NCBI RefSeq assembly: GCF_024436375.1
Contig: NZ_JAFMZM010000009.1
Coordinates: 1 to 48,765 of the forward strand
Source of the DNA: Nocardioides astragali
GTDB lineage: Bacteria; Actinomycetota; Actinomycetes; Propionibacteriales; Nocardioidaceae
Direction of reading: 5' to 3'
DNA: 48,765 nucleotides
Below the pieces are notes generated by a model, which searched no databases, was not told the origin of the DNA, and saw only the letters and a program-made list of their open reading frames with translations. Below are positions 15,976-25,085 of this stretch, piece after piece; the first letter of the stretch is position 1, and the number at the start of each line of letters is the position of its first letter. The position numbers were made by a program, and so were the translations under genes.

Positions 15976-17081
15976 CGCTCACCACCCAGGCCGCCGTCGT
16001 CGAGTCCGGCGGCGCCCCCTTCACCCTCGTCGACGTCGAGCTCGACGACCCCCGCGCCGACGAGGTGCTCGTCCGGATGACCGCGGCCGGCCTCTGCCAC
16101 ACCGACCTCGGCGTGGCCTCGGGCGGCCTGCCGTTCCCGCTGCCCGGCGTGCTCGGACACGAGGGGGCCGGCGTCGTCGAGCGGGTCGGCTCGGCCGTCA
16201 CCTCGGTGGCGCCGGGCGACCACGTCCTGCTGTCGTTCACGTCGTGCGGCTCCTGCCGCAACTGTCGCGGCGGACATCCCGCCTACTGCGCCACCTGGCT
16301 CCCCGACAACCTGATCGGCGGAGCTCGCCGGGACGGGTCGGCGACCATCAGTCGCTCCGGGGAGCCGCTCGGCAGCCATTTCTTCGGCCAGTCGTCCTTC
16401 GCCCGCCACGCGGTGGCCGACGAGCGCAGCGTGGTCAAGGTCGACCCTCGCTCGCCGCTGGAGGCCCTGGCGCCGCTCGGCTGCGGCGTGCAGACCGGCG
16501 TCGGCGCCGTGTGGAACGTGCTCAAGCCCGGACCCGGCAGCACGGTCGTCGTGGCCGGCGCGGGTGCGGTCGGCCTCTCGGCGGTGATGGCGGCAGCCCT
16601 CACCCCCGCGCAACGGATCGTGGCGGTCGACATCGTGCCCCACCGGCTCGACCTGGCACGCAAGCTGGGCGCCACCCACGTCGTCGACTCCTCGCGCGAG
16701 GACTACGCGGCGCGGATCGCGGAGATCACCGGCGGCGCCGGCTGCGACGGCGTCATCGAGACCACCGGCAACGTCACGGTGCTGCGCCAGGCCGTCGACA
16801 GCCTCGCCGCTCGCGGCACGGCCGTCGTCGTGGGTGCCCCTCCGTTCGGCACCGAGGTCGGGCTCGAGGTCAACGGCCTCCTCGGTGGCAAGCACATCGT
16901 GGGCATCACCCTCGGCGACAGCGAGACCCAGACGTTCATCCCGCTGCTCGCCGAGATGGTCGCCGACGGGCGACTGCCGGTCGCCGAGCTGATCACCACC
17001 TACGACTTCACCGACATCCAGCAGGCGGTCGAGGACGTCAGGACCGGCGCGACCATCAAACCGGTCCTGACCTTCGGCTGA
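15972..17081 (+). CDS. Zinc-dependent aryl/benzyl-alcohol-type dehydrogenase
   Basis: This is a 369-residue medium-chain alcohol dehydrogenase. Catalytic zinc ligands are Cys42 (GLCHTDLG), His63-Glu64 (GHEGAG) and a later cysteine in LGCGVQTG. The structural zinc site is CGSCRNC...C (Cys92, 95, 98, 106). The Rossmann motif is GAGAVGLSAV, and an Asp at the end of the second strand (VAVDIV) points to NAD. The class includes aryl-alcohol dehydrogenases such as XylB. The start overlaps the upstream stop (ATGA). The likely role is oxidation of an aromatic alcohol before the preceding ALDH. Confidence 0.87.
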   Translation: MTLTTQAAVVESGGAPFTLVDVELDDPRADEVLVRMTAAGLCHTDLGVASGGLPFPLPGVLGHEGAGVVERVGSAVTSVAPGDHVLLSFTSCGSCRNCRGGHPAYCATWLPDNLIGGARRDGSATISRSGEPLGSHFFGQSSFARHAVADERSVVKVDPRSPLEALAPLGCGVQTGVGAVWNVLKPGPGSTVVVAGAGAVGLSAVMAAALTPAQRIVAVDIVPHRLDLARKLGATHVVDSSREDYAARIAEITGGAGCDGVIETTGNVTVLRQAVDSLAARGTAVVVGAPPFGTEVGLEVNGLLGGKHIVGITLGDSETQTFIPLLAEMVADGRLPVAELITTYDFTDIQQAVEDVRTGATIKPVLTFG

Positions 17082-17137
17082 CCCGCACACCAGCCCCCGA
17101 CCACCCCGCACCACCCACCACCAGGAGCAGAGACCAG

Positions 17138-18055
17138 ATGGACATCACCGGAAAAGTCGCCGTCGTCACCGGCGCCGGACAGGGCCTCGGCCGGGCCTAC
17201 GCCACCGCCCTCGCCGACGCCGGAGCGGCGGTCGTCGTCAACGACGTCAACGACGAGACCGCAGCCGCTGTCGTCGACGCCATCACGGCGGCCGGTGGGC
17301 AGGCGGTGGCCGAGGTCGTGCCGGTCGGCACGACCGAGGCCGCCGAGCGTCTCGTCGCCCGCGCCGTCGACACCTTCGGCCGGCTCGACGTCATGGTCAC
17401 CAACGCCGGCGTGCTCCGCGACCGCGTGCTGTGGAACATGAGCGACGACGACTTCGACACCGTGGTCCAGGTGCACCTCCGCGGCACGTTCACGTGCGTC
17501 CGCGAGGCGGCCAAGCGCTTCCGCGCCCAGGGCGAAGGAGGGCGCGTCATCCTCGCCGGGTCACCAGCCGGTCAGCGTGGCAACTTCGGCCAGACCAACT
17601 ACGCCGCCGCGAAGGCCGGCATCGTCGCGATGGCGCGCACCTGGGCCATGGAGCTGGCACGGGCCGACGTCACGGTCAACGCCGTCGTCCCGAACGCCGC
17701 CACCGCGATGACCGAGACCATCCCGTTCCTCGCGCCCTACGTCGAGCTGATGGAGCAGGGTCGCCCGGTGCCGTCAGTCGTTCGTCGGGCCGCGTCCTTC
17801 GGAACCGCCGAGGACGTCGCCGGGCTGATCGTCTACCTCGCCTCGGACGCATCGGCCGGGGTCACCGGCCAGGCGATCGGGATCGGGGGCGACCGGCTCT
17901 CCCTGTGGTCGCACCCGACCGAGATCCGCAGCGCCTTCATGGACGGAGGCTGGAGCGCCGACGCGATCGCAGAGGCATTCGAGTCGACGGTGGGCGAGGT
18001 GCAGGAGACCTACGGCATCCCCGCGCCCAAGCTGCCCGCGCTCCAAGAGGCATAG
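17138..18055 (+). CDS. SDR-family 3-hydroxyacyl-CoA dehydrogenase-like protein
   Basis: This is a 305-residue short-chain dehydrogenase, longer than the usual 250. Motifs are TGAGQGLGRA at 11-20, VTNAGVLRD, and a catalytic set Ser142 (AGSPAG), Tyr155 and Lys159 in NFGQTNYAAAK. The GNFGQTNYAAAK context and VVVNDVND after the first helix are those of the dehydrogenase part of peroxisomal-type multifunctional beta-oxidation enzymes. That suits oxidation of an aryl-3-hydroxypropanoyl-CoA, like CouN of the Rhodococcus hydroxycinnamate pathway. The start at 17138 follows CAGGAG; the gap from the previous gene is 56 bases. Confidence 0.8.
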   Translation: MDITGKVAVVTGAGQGLGRAYATALADAGAAVVVNDVNDETAAAVVDAITAAGGQAVAEVVPVGTTEAAERLVARAVDTFGRLDVMVTNAGVLRDRVLWNMSDDDFDTVVQVHLRGTFTCVREAAKRFRAQGEGGRVILAGSPAGQRGNFGQTNYAAAKAGIVAMARTWAMELARADVTVNAVVPNAATAMTETIPFLAPYVELMEQGRPVPSVVRRAASFGTAEDVAGLIVYLASDASAGVTGQAIGIGGDRLSLWSHPTEIRSAFMDGGWSADAIAEAFESTVGEVQETYGIPAPKLPALQEA

Positions 18056-18063
18056 AGGTCGAC

Positions 18064-18978
18064 GTGCCCGAGCCCTACATCTCCCGGATCGACGTCGCCT
18101 CCCTCACCGCTATCGACGTGCACACGCACGCCGAGACCGACGGTTGCGGCCACTTCTCGCTCCCAGAGAGCCTCCGTGCCGGCGCCGACCGCTACTTCGG
18201 GGTCGAGGGTGGCGGGCCGCCCGACCTCGACCAGCTCGCGGCCTACTACCGCGAGCGCCGGATGGCGGCAGTGGTCTTCACGGTCGATGCGGAGTCCGCG
18301 CTGGGCCACACCCGCATCGCCAACGAGGCCGTGGTCGAGGGCGCCAGCCGCAATGCCGACGTGCTGATCCCGTTCGCCAGCATCGACCCGGCCAAGGGCC
18401 GGGCCGGCGTGCGGGAGGCGCGCCGGCTGGTCGAGGAGCTCGGCGTACGCGGGTTCAAGTTCCACCCCAGCGTGCAGGCGTTCTATCCCAACGACCGCGC
18501 GGCCTACCCGCTCTACGAGGTGCTGGAGGAGCTTGGCGTGCCGGCCCTCTTCCACAGTGGGCAGACCGGCATCGGCTCCGGGCTCCCGGGCGGGGGCGGG
18601 ATCCGGCTGAAGTACTCCAACCCCCTCCACCTCGACGACGTCGCCGTCGACTTCCCCGACCTCACCATCGTCATCGCGCACCCGTCGTTCCCCTGGCAGG
18701 ACGAGGCGCTGGCGGTGGCGTCGCACAAGCCCAAGGTCTACATCGACCTGTCCGGCTGGTCGCCGAAGTACTTCCCCCCGCAGCTCGTGCGCTACGCCAA
18801 CAGCCTGCTCAAGCACAAGGTCCTCTTCGGCTCGGACTTTCCGCTGATCTCGCCCGACCGCTGGCTGGCAGACTTCGACAAGCTCGACATCAAGGACGAG
18901 GTGCGGCCGATGATCCTCAAGGACAACGCGGTGGCGGCGCTGGGTCTGACAGGTGCGGTCCTGGAGTCCGCGACATGA
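18064..18978 (+). CDS. Amidohydrolase-2 family protein (CouO-like C-C hydrolase candidate)
   Basis: This is a 304-residue metal-dependent TIM-barrel hydrolase. It shows IDVHTHAE (HxH), FKFHPSVQAF, LFHSGQ, IAHPSFPWQDEAL and the catalytic aspartate in LFGSDFP. The family includes decarboxylases (ACMSD, gamma-resorcylate) and, in Rhodococcus jostii, CouO, which hydrolyses an aryl-beta-ketoacyl-CoA to the benzoate and acetyl-CoA. Lying between the SDR and the acyl-CoA ligase, with no thiolase in the operon, it is best explained as that hydrolytic chain-shortening enzyme. The GTG start at 18064 follows GAGG; its stop overlaps the ligase start. Confidence 0.78.
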   Translation: MPEPYISRIDVASLTAIDVHTHAETDGCGHFSLPESLRAGADRYFGVEGGGPPDLDQLAAYYRERRMAAVVFTVDAESALGHTRIANEAVVEGASRNADVLIPFASIDPAKGRAGVREARRLVEELGVRGFKFHPSVQAFYPNDRAAYPLYEVLEELGVPALFHSGQTGIGSGLPGGGGIRLKYSNPLHLDDVAVDFPDLTIVIAHPSFPWQDEALAVASHKPKVYIDLSGWSPKYFPPQLVRYANSLLKHKVLFGSDFPLISPDRWLADFDKLDIKDEVRPMILKDNAVAALGLTGAVLESAT

Positions 18979-20513
18979 TCGGGCCCGGCATCGGGAGCTG
19001 GCCCGCCCGTCGCGCGCGGATGAACCCGGCGACGGTGGCGCTCTGCACCGACGCCGAGGAGCTGACGTACGCCGAGCTCGCCGTGCGGGTCGAGCACACC
19101 GCGGCGCGCCTGCGGGAGCTCGGTGTCTCCGCCGGCACCAGGGTCGCCTACCTCGGACCCAACAGCATCGACACCTGGGTCTGCTTCTTCGCCACCGCCC
19201 GCGCCGGCGGCATCTTCGTCTCGCTCAACATCCGGCTGGCCGCGCCCGAGATCGGCTACATGCTCGCTGACAGCGGCAGCCACCTGCTCGTCCACGGCCC
19301 GGAGTGCACGGAGCTCGCGGCGTCGGCCGACCCGGCTGAGCACGGCGTCGCCCACGTGCTGCCCGCCGCGGACCTCCGGCCCTCCCGCCTGTCTGAGGGC
19401 GCGGCCGGGTCGGCGTCGCCCTCCCCCATCGACGAGGCCGACCCGGTCGAGCTCGACGACCCCGTGCTGATCCTCTACACCTCAGGGACCACCGGCCGCC
19501 CCAAGGGCGCCGTCCTCACCCACGGCAACCTCACCTGGAACACGGTCAACCAGCTCGCCCACGTCGACGTGCTGAGCAACGACGTCGCCTTGTGCGTCGC
19601 CCCGCTCTTCCACGTCACCGGACTGGGCCAGGTCTCGATGCCGACGCTGCTCAAGGGCGGCACGGTCGTGGTCGTGCCGAAGTTCGACGCCGGCGCCTTC
19701 CTCGCCCTGATCGCCCGCCGTCGTGCGACCGGCTTCTCCGCGGTGCCGACCATGCTCCAGATGATGTGCGAGCACCCCGACTGGGAGTCGGCCGACCTGT
19801 CCTCGCTGCGCTACGTGATCTACGGCGGCTCGCCGATCGCCGCGGAGGTCGCCCAGGCCTGGCTCGGCCGCGGCGTGGTCGTCCAGCAGGGCTACGGCAT
19901 GACCGAGGCCTCGCCTGGCGTGTTCATGGCCCTTCCCGACGGCGCTCCGTCGCGGCCGGTGTCGGCCGGCGTCCCGCACTTCTTCACCGACGTCCGGCTG
20001 GACGTCGACGGCGAGCCTGCCGTCGGACCCGGGCGCGGTGAGCTCCTGGTACGTGGTCCCCACGTCTTCGCCGGCTACTGGGGCCGGCCGGAGGAGACCG
20101 CCCAGGTCCTCGACGACGGCTGGTACCGCTCCGGCGACGTGGTGCGGATCGAGGACGACGGCTGGGCCTACGTCGTCGACCGGGTCAAGGACATGATCAT
20201 CTCCGGCGGCGAGAACATCTATCCCGCCGAGGTCGAGTCGGCGATCGCCGAGCTCGCCGACGTGTCGGCGGCCGCCGTCGTGGCCGTGCCCGACCCGACG
20301 TGGGGCGAGGTCGGCTGCGCCTACGTCGTGCTCCGAGCGGGCGCAGACCTCGACGAGATCGCGCTGCGCGCGCACCTCGAGCAACGGCTGGCCCGCTACA
20401 AGATCCCGCGCTACGTCGAGCTGTGCGACGACCTCCCCCGCAACGCCACCGGGAAGGTTCTTCGGTCGGTGCTGCGCGAGCAGGCCCGGCGCGACCACCT
20501 CCCAGCCCCCTGA
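18975..20513 (+). CDS. AMP-forming acyl-CoA synthetase (hydroxycinnamate-CoA ligase candidate)
   Basis: This is a 512-residue ANL-superfamily ligase. It has the P-loop LYTSGTTGRPKGA, the A5 motif QQGYGMTEASPG, the hinge region WYRSGDVVRIEDDG with VVDRVKDMIISGGENIYP, and the terminal catalytic lysine region PRNATGKVLR. It activates a carboxylic acid to acyl-AMP and then acyl-CoA. Operon partners (MaoC hydratase, SDR, amidohydrolase) suggest a phenylpropenoic acid such as p-coumarate or ferulate. Its substrate pocket cannot be read by eye, so a fatty or other aryl acid is possible. Confidence 0.85.
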   Translation: MIGPGIGSWPARRARMNPATVALCTDAEELTYAELAVRVEHTAARLRELGVSAGTRVAYLGPNSIDTWVCFFATARAGGIFVSLNIRLAAPEIGYMLADSGSHLLVHGPECTELAASADPAEHGVAHVLPAADLRPSRLSEGAAGSASPSPIDEADPVELDDPVLILYTSGTTGRPKGAVLTHGNLTWNTVNQLAHVDVLSNDVALCVAPLFHVTGLGQVSMPTLLKGGTVVVVPKFDAGAFLALIARRRATGFSAVPTMLQMMCEHPDWESADLSSLRYVIYGGSPIAAEVAQAWLGRGVVVQQGYGMTEASPGVFMALPDGAPSRPVSAGVPHFFTDVRLDVDGEPAVGPGRGELLVRGPHVFAGYWGRPEETAQVLDDGWYRSGDVVRIEDDGWAYVVDRVKDMIISGGENIYPAEVESAIAELADVSAAAVVAVPDPTWGEVGCAYVVLRAGADLDEIALRAHLEQRLARYKIPRYVELCDDLPRNATGKVLRSVLREQARRDHLPAP

Positions 20514-20575
20514 CCAGACCAGGCACCCCTGTCCACACCACAGCCATGCCCACCCCCACCACACACGGAGGCCCC

Positions 20576-21034
20576 ATGACCACGATCGCCCATCCCAAAG
20601 ACCTGCTGACCATGATCGGCGAGGACCTCGGCAGCAGCGCCTGGTGCGAGGTGTCACAGGAGCGGATCGACCTGTTCGCCGATGCGACCGACGACCACCA
20701 GTGGATCCACGTCGACGTCGAGCGGGCCACTCACGGCCCCTTCGGCGGACCCATCGCCCACGGCTACCTCACGCTGTCGCTGCTGATCCCGCTCTGGACC
20801 GAGATCCTCGTCATCGAGGAGATCGACATGGCCGTCAACTACGGCCTCAACAAGGTGCGCTTCCCCGCACCGGTGCCCGCGGGCTCACGGGTCCAGCTGA
20901 GCACGACCCTCGCGGACGCCGAGGAGGTCACCGGCGGCGGCATCCAGGCCACCATCGACGCCGTCATGCGCGCCGAGGGCATCGACAAGCCGGTCTGCAT
21001 CGCGCAGATGGTCCACCGCTACTACAAGGCGTGA
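20576..21034 (+). CDS. MaoC-like enoyl-CoA hydratase
   Basis: This is a 152-residue single hot-dog-fold hydratase. The catalytic motif is intact: DATDDHQWIHVD (Asp and His of the hydratase-2 dyad), then GPFGGPIAHGYLTLSL. It would hydrate the double bond of a cinnamoyl-type CoA thioester to the 3-hydroxyacyl-CoA. The start at 20576 is taken because CGGAG lies 6 bases upstream; an ATG at 20546 has no such site. It ends 4 bases before the next gene. Confidence 0.85.
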   Translation: MTTIAHPKDLLTMIGEDLGSSAWCEVSQERIDLFADATDDHQWIHVDVERATHGPFGGPIAHGYLTLSLLIPLWTEILVIEEIDMAVNYGLNKVRFPAPVPAGSRVQLSTTLADAEEVTGGGIQATIDAVMRAEGIDKPVCIAQMVHRYYKA

Positions 21035-21038
21035 TGAC

Positions 21039-22022
21039 ATGAGCACTCCCCCGATCAACTACGACTACGACCCGGAGCTCGCACCGTTCGCCCCGGCCTT
21101 CGCCCAGCTGTCCTTCGCGGACATCCCGGCCGCCCGCGACGGAGAGGCGACGCTGCTGGGACTGCTGCCGCCGTACGACTCGCTCGTCCCGCTCACGGTC
21201 GACGAGCTGCTCGTCCCCGGTCCGGAGGGTGCTCCCGACGTCCGGGTGCGTCGCTACCGTCCGGCCGCCCACGACGCTCCCCTGCCTGCGCTCGTCTACG
21301 TCCACGGCGGCGGCTTCGTCGTCGGCAGCCTCGAGCTCTACGACGCCGACTGCCGACGCCTCGCTGCGGAGGTCGGTGCCGTGGTGTTCTCGGTCGACTA
21401 CCGCCTCGCACCTGAGCACCCCTTCCCGGCCGCACTGCACGACTGCTTCGCTGCCCTGACCTGGGTGGCGGACAACGCCGCCGATCTCGGCGTGGACCCC
21501 GACAGGATCGGGATCGGTGGTGAGAGCGCCGGCGGTGGCATCTCGGCCGGCGTCGCCCTGCTGGCGCGCGACCGTGGTGGTCCGCGCCTGTGCGTGCAGT
21601 TCCTCGGGATCCCCGAGCTCGACGACCGCCTCGCGACCAGGTCGATGCGGACGCTCGGAGCAGAGAGCATCCCCGTCACGACGATCGCCAACATGGAGAT
21701 CAGCTGGGACAGCTACCTGGGACCGGGTGTGCGCGGGACCGAAGGGGTGTCGCCGTACGCCGCACCGGCACGCGCCACCGACCTGGCCGGGCTGCCGCCC
21801 GCCCTCGTCACGGCCTACGAGTTCGACGCGCTCCGTGACGAGGACATGGCCTACGCCCAGCAGCTGATGTCGGCGGGGGTGCCCACCGAGCTCCACGTCT
21901 ACTCCGGGGCCTTCCACTCGTGCACCTGGCTCTCGCACACCGTGCTCTCGCAGAAGATCCTGGCCGATGTCGTCGACGGCCTGCGGCGCCGGCTGCACGC
22001 CCCGGTCCCCGAGGCGGTGTGA
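21039..22022 (+). CDS. HSL-type alpha/beta-hydrolase (esterase)
   Basis: This is a 327-residue esterase of the hormone-sensitive-lipase group. It has the oxyanion motif VHGGGFV, nucleophile motif GGESAGGG, an acid in TAYEFDALRDED and a histidine in SGAFHSC. There is no signal peptide, so it acts inside the cell. Within this operon it could release aromatic acids from esters or hydrolyse a lactone. The substrate is unknown. Confidence 0.82.
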   Translation: MSTPPINYDYDPELAPFAPAFAQLSFADIPAARDGEATLLGLLPPYDSLVPLTVDELLVPGPEGAPDVRVRRYRPAAHDAPLPALVYVHGGGFVVGSLELYDADCRRLAAEVGAVVFSVDYRLAPEHPFPAALHDCFAALTWVADNAADLGVDPDRIGIGGESAGGGISAGVALLARDRGGPRLCVQFLGIPELDDRLATRSMRTLGAESIPVTTIANMEISWDSYLGPGVRGTEGVSPYAAPARATDLAGLPPALVTAYEFDALRDEDMAYAQQLMSAGVPTELHVYSGAFHSCTWLSHTVLSQKILADVVDGLRRRLHAPVPEAV

Positions 22023-22026
22023 GGGA

Positions 22027-23145
22027 ATGGCCGAGCTGATGGCGAGCGGGAAGGTGGCGGCGAAGATCTTCCCTCACCCGCTGAACGCCTGGTACGCCGT
22101 CGCGTGGGACCACGAGGTCACCAGCAAGGGCCTGATGTCGCGGACCGTGGCGGGCAAGCCGATGGCGCTCTACCGCACCACCGACGGGCGACCGGTCGCG
22201 CTGGCCGACGCCTGCTGGCACCGCCTCGCACCCCTGTCGATGGGCAAGCTGGTCGGCGACGACGAGGTGCAGTGCCCCTACCACGGCCTGCGGTTCAACT
22301 CCGCCGGTCGGTGCACCGCGATGCCGGCCCAGGAGACCCTCAACCCGTCCGCGATGGTGCCGTCCTACCCCGTCGTCGAGCGGCACCGCTACCTGTGGGT
22401 GTGGCCCGGCGACCTGACGCAGGCCGACCCCGACCTGATCCCGGACATGCACCAGATGGACGACCCCGCGTGGGCGGGCGACGGCCTGATGATCGAGGCG
22501 CCGTGCAACTACCAGCTGATCCTGGACAACCTGATGGACCTCACCCACGAGGAGTTCGTCCACGGCTCCAGCATCGGGCAGGAAGAACTCAGCGAGTCGC
22601 CGTTCCGGACCCGGCTCGAGGACGACGGCTCCGTGACGGTGGAGCGGTGGATGCTCGACGTGGAGCCCCCGCCGTTCTGGCGCAAGAACATCCGCGACCG
22701 GTTCCCTGGCTTCGAGGGCCGCGTCGACCGCTGGCAGATCATCCACTACTACGCGCCCTCGACGATCTGCATCGACGTCGGCGTCGCCCGCGCCGGCACC
22801 GGCGCCCCCGAGGGTGATCGCAGCCAGGGCGTCAACGGCTACGTCATGAACACCATCACGCCGGAGACCGACCGCACCTCGCACTACTTCTGGGCGTTCA
22901 TGCGCAACTACCGCCTCGACAGCCAGCTCATCACCACCCAGCTGCGCGAGGGCGTCAAGGGCGTGTTCGCCGAGGACGAGGCCATGCTCGCCGCGCAACA
23001 GGCCGCAATCGACGCCAACCCCGACCACGAGTTCTACAGCCTCAACATCGACGCCGGCGGCATGTGGGTGCGCCGGATCCTCGACCGGATGCTCCAGGCG
23101 GAGAGTCGCGCCCCCGTCGGGTCGCCGGTCGGGTCGGCGCGATGA
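22027..23145 (+). CDS. vanA: Rieske oxygenase, vanillate O-demethylase oxygenase subunit-like (VanA)
   Basis: This is a 372-residue ring-hydroxylating-type oxygenase. The Rieske cluster is C-W-H (Cys63, His65) and C-P-Y-H (Cys83, His86). The mononuclear iron region DNLMDLTHEEFVHG gives His174 and His179. Flanking blocks SSIGQEELSESP, PPPFWRK, VDRWQI and SLNIDAGGMWVRRILDRML match VanA as I remember it, pointing to demethylation of a methoxybenzoate such as vanillate to protocatechuate. ATG 22027 lies one base after GAGGG; ATG 22039 is an alternative with better spacing. vanB follows with an ATGA overlap. Confidence 0.82.
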   Translation: MAELMASGKVAAKIFPHPLNAWYAVAWDHEVTSKGLMSRTVAGKPMALYRTTDGRPVALADACWHRLAPLSMGKLVGDDEVQCPYHGLRFNSAGRCTAMPAQETLNPSAMVPSYPVVERHRYLWVWPGDLTQADPDLIPDMHQMDDPAWAGDGLMIEAPCNYQLILDNLMDLTHEEFVHGSSIGQEELSESPFRTRLEDDGSVTVERWMLDVEPPPFWRKNIRDRFPGFEGRVDRWQIIHYYAPSTICIDVGVARAGTGAPEGDRSQGVNGYVMNTITPETDRTSHYFWAFMRNYRLDSQLITTQLREGVKGVFAEDEAMLAAQQAAIDANPDHEFYSLNIDAGGMWVRRILDRMLQAESRAPVGSPVGSAR

Positions 23146-24143
23146 CCACCACCGCCCACCCCGACTGGGCCACCGGCACCGTGGTCTCGTCGACACCGGT
23201 CGCCGACAACGTGCGACGGATCGTCATCGAGCGGCCACCACGCGGGCGGGCGGCGCCGGGCAGCCACCTCGACGTACGCCTCCCGATCGGCCAGGGCACC
23301 GACGTCCGGTCCTACTCCATCGTCGAGTCCACCGACGACGGCTCCCGGCTCACCATCAGCGTCCTCGAGGTGCCACAGTCCCGCGGCGGGTCCGCGTTCA
23401 TGCACACCCTCGCCCACGGCGACGAGCTCCCGGTCACCCAACCGCTTCAGAACTTCCCGCTCAGCGTCACCGCCCCCCGGCACGTGCTGCTCGCCGGCGG
23501 CATCGGCATCACCGCCCTCGCCGCGATGGCCGACGTGCTCCGCGCCGTGGGTGCCGACTACACGCTCGTCTACGTCGGCCGCAGCCGCGAACGCATGGCC
23601 TACCTCGACGAGCTGGCCGAGCTCCATGGCGACCGGCTCGTGGTGCACGTCGACGCCGAGCAGACACCACTGGACGTCGCCGACCTGGTCGGCTCGATCG
23701 GCGATCATCGGCTGGCCGCGGCCACCGAGCTCTACATGTGCGGCCCGATCCGGCTGATGGACGCCGTCCGCCGCGAGTGGGAGACCACCGGACTGCCACC
23801 GCACAACCTCCGTTTCGAGACCTTCGGCAGCAGCGGCTGGTTCCAGCCCGAGGAGTTCCTCGTCACCATCCCCCAACGCCAGGTGAAGACCACCGTCCGC
23901 ACCGACGAGACCCTCCTCGACGCACTCACCCGCGCCGGCGTCGACCTCATGTACGACTGCCGCAAGGGCGAGTGCGGCCTGTGCCTGCTCGACATCGACG
24001 AGGTCGACGGCACCATCGACCACCGCGACGTCTTCCTCAGCACCACCCAGAAGACCGACGGACGATCCATCTCGACCTGCGTGTCGCGGGTCGTCTCCCG
24101 GACCGGCAGCGCGCCCCCGACGCTGTCGTTGACCCTCCCCTAG
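23142..24143 (+). CDS. vanB: VanB-like ferredoxin reductase of the O-demethylase
   Basis: This is a 333-residue flavin reductase with a C-terminal plant-type [2Fe-2S] domain, the layout of phthalate-dioxygenase-reductase-like VanB. The flavin motif is RSYSIVES, the nucleotide-binding stretch LLAGGIGITALAAM, and MCGPIRLMDAV follows. The cluster cysteines are Cys273, Cys278, Cys281 (DCRKGECGLC) and Cys313. It passes electrons from NADH to VanA. The start overlaps the vanA stop. Confidence 0.87.
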   Translation: MTTTAHPDWATGTVVSSTPVADNVRRIVIERPPRGRAAPGSHLDVRLPIGQGTDVRSYSIVESTDDGSRLTISVLEVPQSRGGSAFMHTLAHGDELPVTQPLQNFPLSVTAPRHVLLAGGIGITALAAMADVLRAVGADYTLVYVGRSRERMAYLDELAELHGDRLVVHVDAEQTPLDVADLVGSIGDHRLAAATELYMCGPIRLMDAVRREWETTGLPPHNLRFETFGSSGWFQPEEFLVTIPQRQVKTTVRTDETLLDALTRAGVDLMYDCRKGECGLCLLDIDEVDGTIDHRDVFLSTTQKTDGRSISTCVSRVVSRTGSAPPTLSLTLP

Positions 24144-24155
24144 ATCGGACACCGC

Positions 24156-25067
24156 ATGTCCCTCCTCTCGAACCCGCGGATGGCGGCGCTGGCCGCAAGG
24201 GCGATGCAAGGCGCGGTCGGCCTCGGCGAGCGACGCGCCACCGCCGGCGCCCGCGAGCGATGGCCGGAGCTGCCGCGCAGGAGCCGCGAGCTGAGGATCC
24301 CGACGTCCGTCGGCACGGCGAGCGCTTTGGTCTACCTGCCGCCGACCGACGACCCCTCGCCGGTCCACGTCAACTTCCACGGAGGCGGCTACGTCCTGGC
24401 GTCGACCGAGATGGACGACCCGCTGTGCCGCTACCTCGCCGCCGAGGCAGGAGTGACGGTGGTGAACGTCGACTACGTCGTCGCACCCCAACATCCGTTC
24501 CCCGCCGCGCCGCACCAGGCGTACGAGGTGGTCCGATGGGTCGCCGAGCACGGCGCCGACCAGGGCTGGGACGGTGACCGGCTCACCATCGGCGGACAGA
24601 GCGCCGGCGGCGGCCTGGCCGCCGCCGTGGCCCGCCTGGCCCTCGAGCGTGGCGGTCCCCGGATCGCGCTGCAGGTCCTCCACTACCCCCCGCTCGACCT
24701 CGCGACGAGCGCGAAGGACAAGTCCGCGGTCGCCGCAAGACCGATGCTGAAGCCCTGGATGGCCGAGGTCTTCGACGGCTCCTACGTCCCCGACCCGCGC
24801 CAGCGCACGGACCGCCTGGTCTCCCCCGCCAACCCGGCCGACACCGCCGATCTCACCGGCATCGCCGCGGCACTCGTCATCACGGCCGAGCTCGACCTGC
24901 TCCGCGACGAGGGCGATCGCTACGCCGAGCGGCTCCGTCGGGCGGGCGCCCTGGTCGAGCACCACGTGGTCCAGGGTGCTGACCACGGCTACGACGGCAA
25001 CGACGACGAGCTGGCTCGCCAGGTCTACGCCCGGATCGCCCGGCAGGTGGGCGCGGCGGTCGTCTGA
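24156..25067 (+). CDS. HSL-type alpha/beta-hydrolase (second esterase of the operon)
   Basis: This 303-residue protein has FHGGGYVLA, the nucleophile motif GGQSAGGG, an acid in TAELDLLRDEG and a histidine in GADHGYDG. Its architecture is the same as the esterase at 21039 but the sequence is clearly different, so it is not a recent duplicate. It begins 12 bases after vanB and closes the operon, ending 18 bases before a convergent hydrolase gene. It may act on a methyl or feruloyl ester; this is not shown. Confidence 0.82.
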   Translation: MSLLSNPRMAALAARAMQGAVGLGERRATAGARERWPELPRRSRELRIPTSVGTASALVYLPPTDDPSPVHVNFHGGGYVLASTEMDDPLCRYLAAEAGVTVVNVDYVVAPQHPFPAAPHQAYEVVRWVAEHGADQGWDGDRLTIGGQSAGGGLAAAVARLALERGGPRIALQVLHYPPLDLATSAKDKSAVAARPMLKPWMAEVFDGSYVPDPRQRTDRLVSPANPADTADLTGIAAALVITAELDLLRDEGDRYAERLRRAGALVEHHVVQGADHGYDGNDDELARQVYARIARQVGAAVV

Positions 25068-25085
25068 GCGCGCCGCCAAGTCCCA

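Noticed and set aside
23034..25079. A 681-codon minus-strand open frame
   Set aside because: It is antisense to the VanB-like reductase and the esterase, both with intact motifs. It has no recognisable domain and is rich in Val-Gly-Asp-Arg text.
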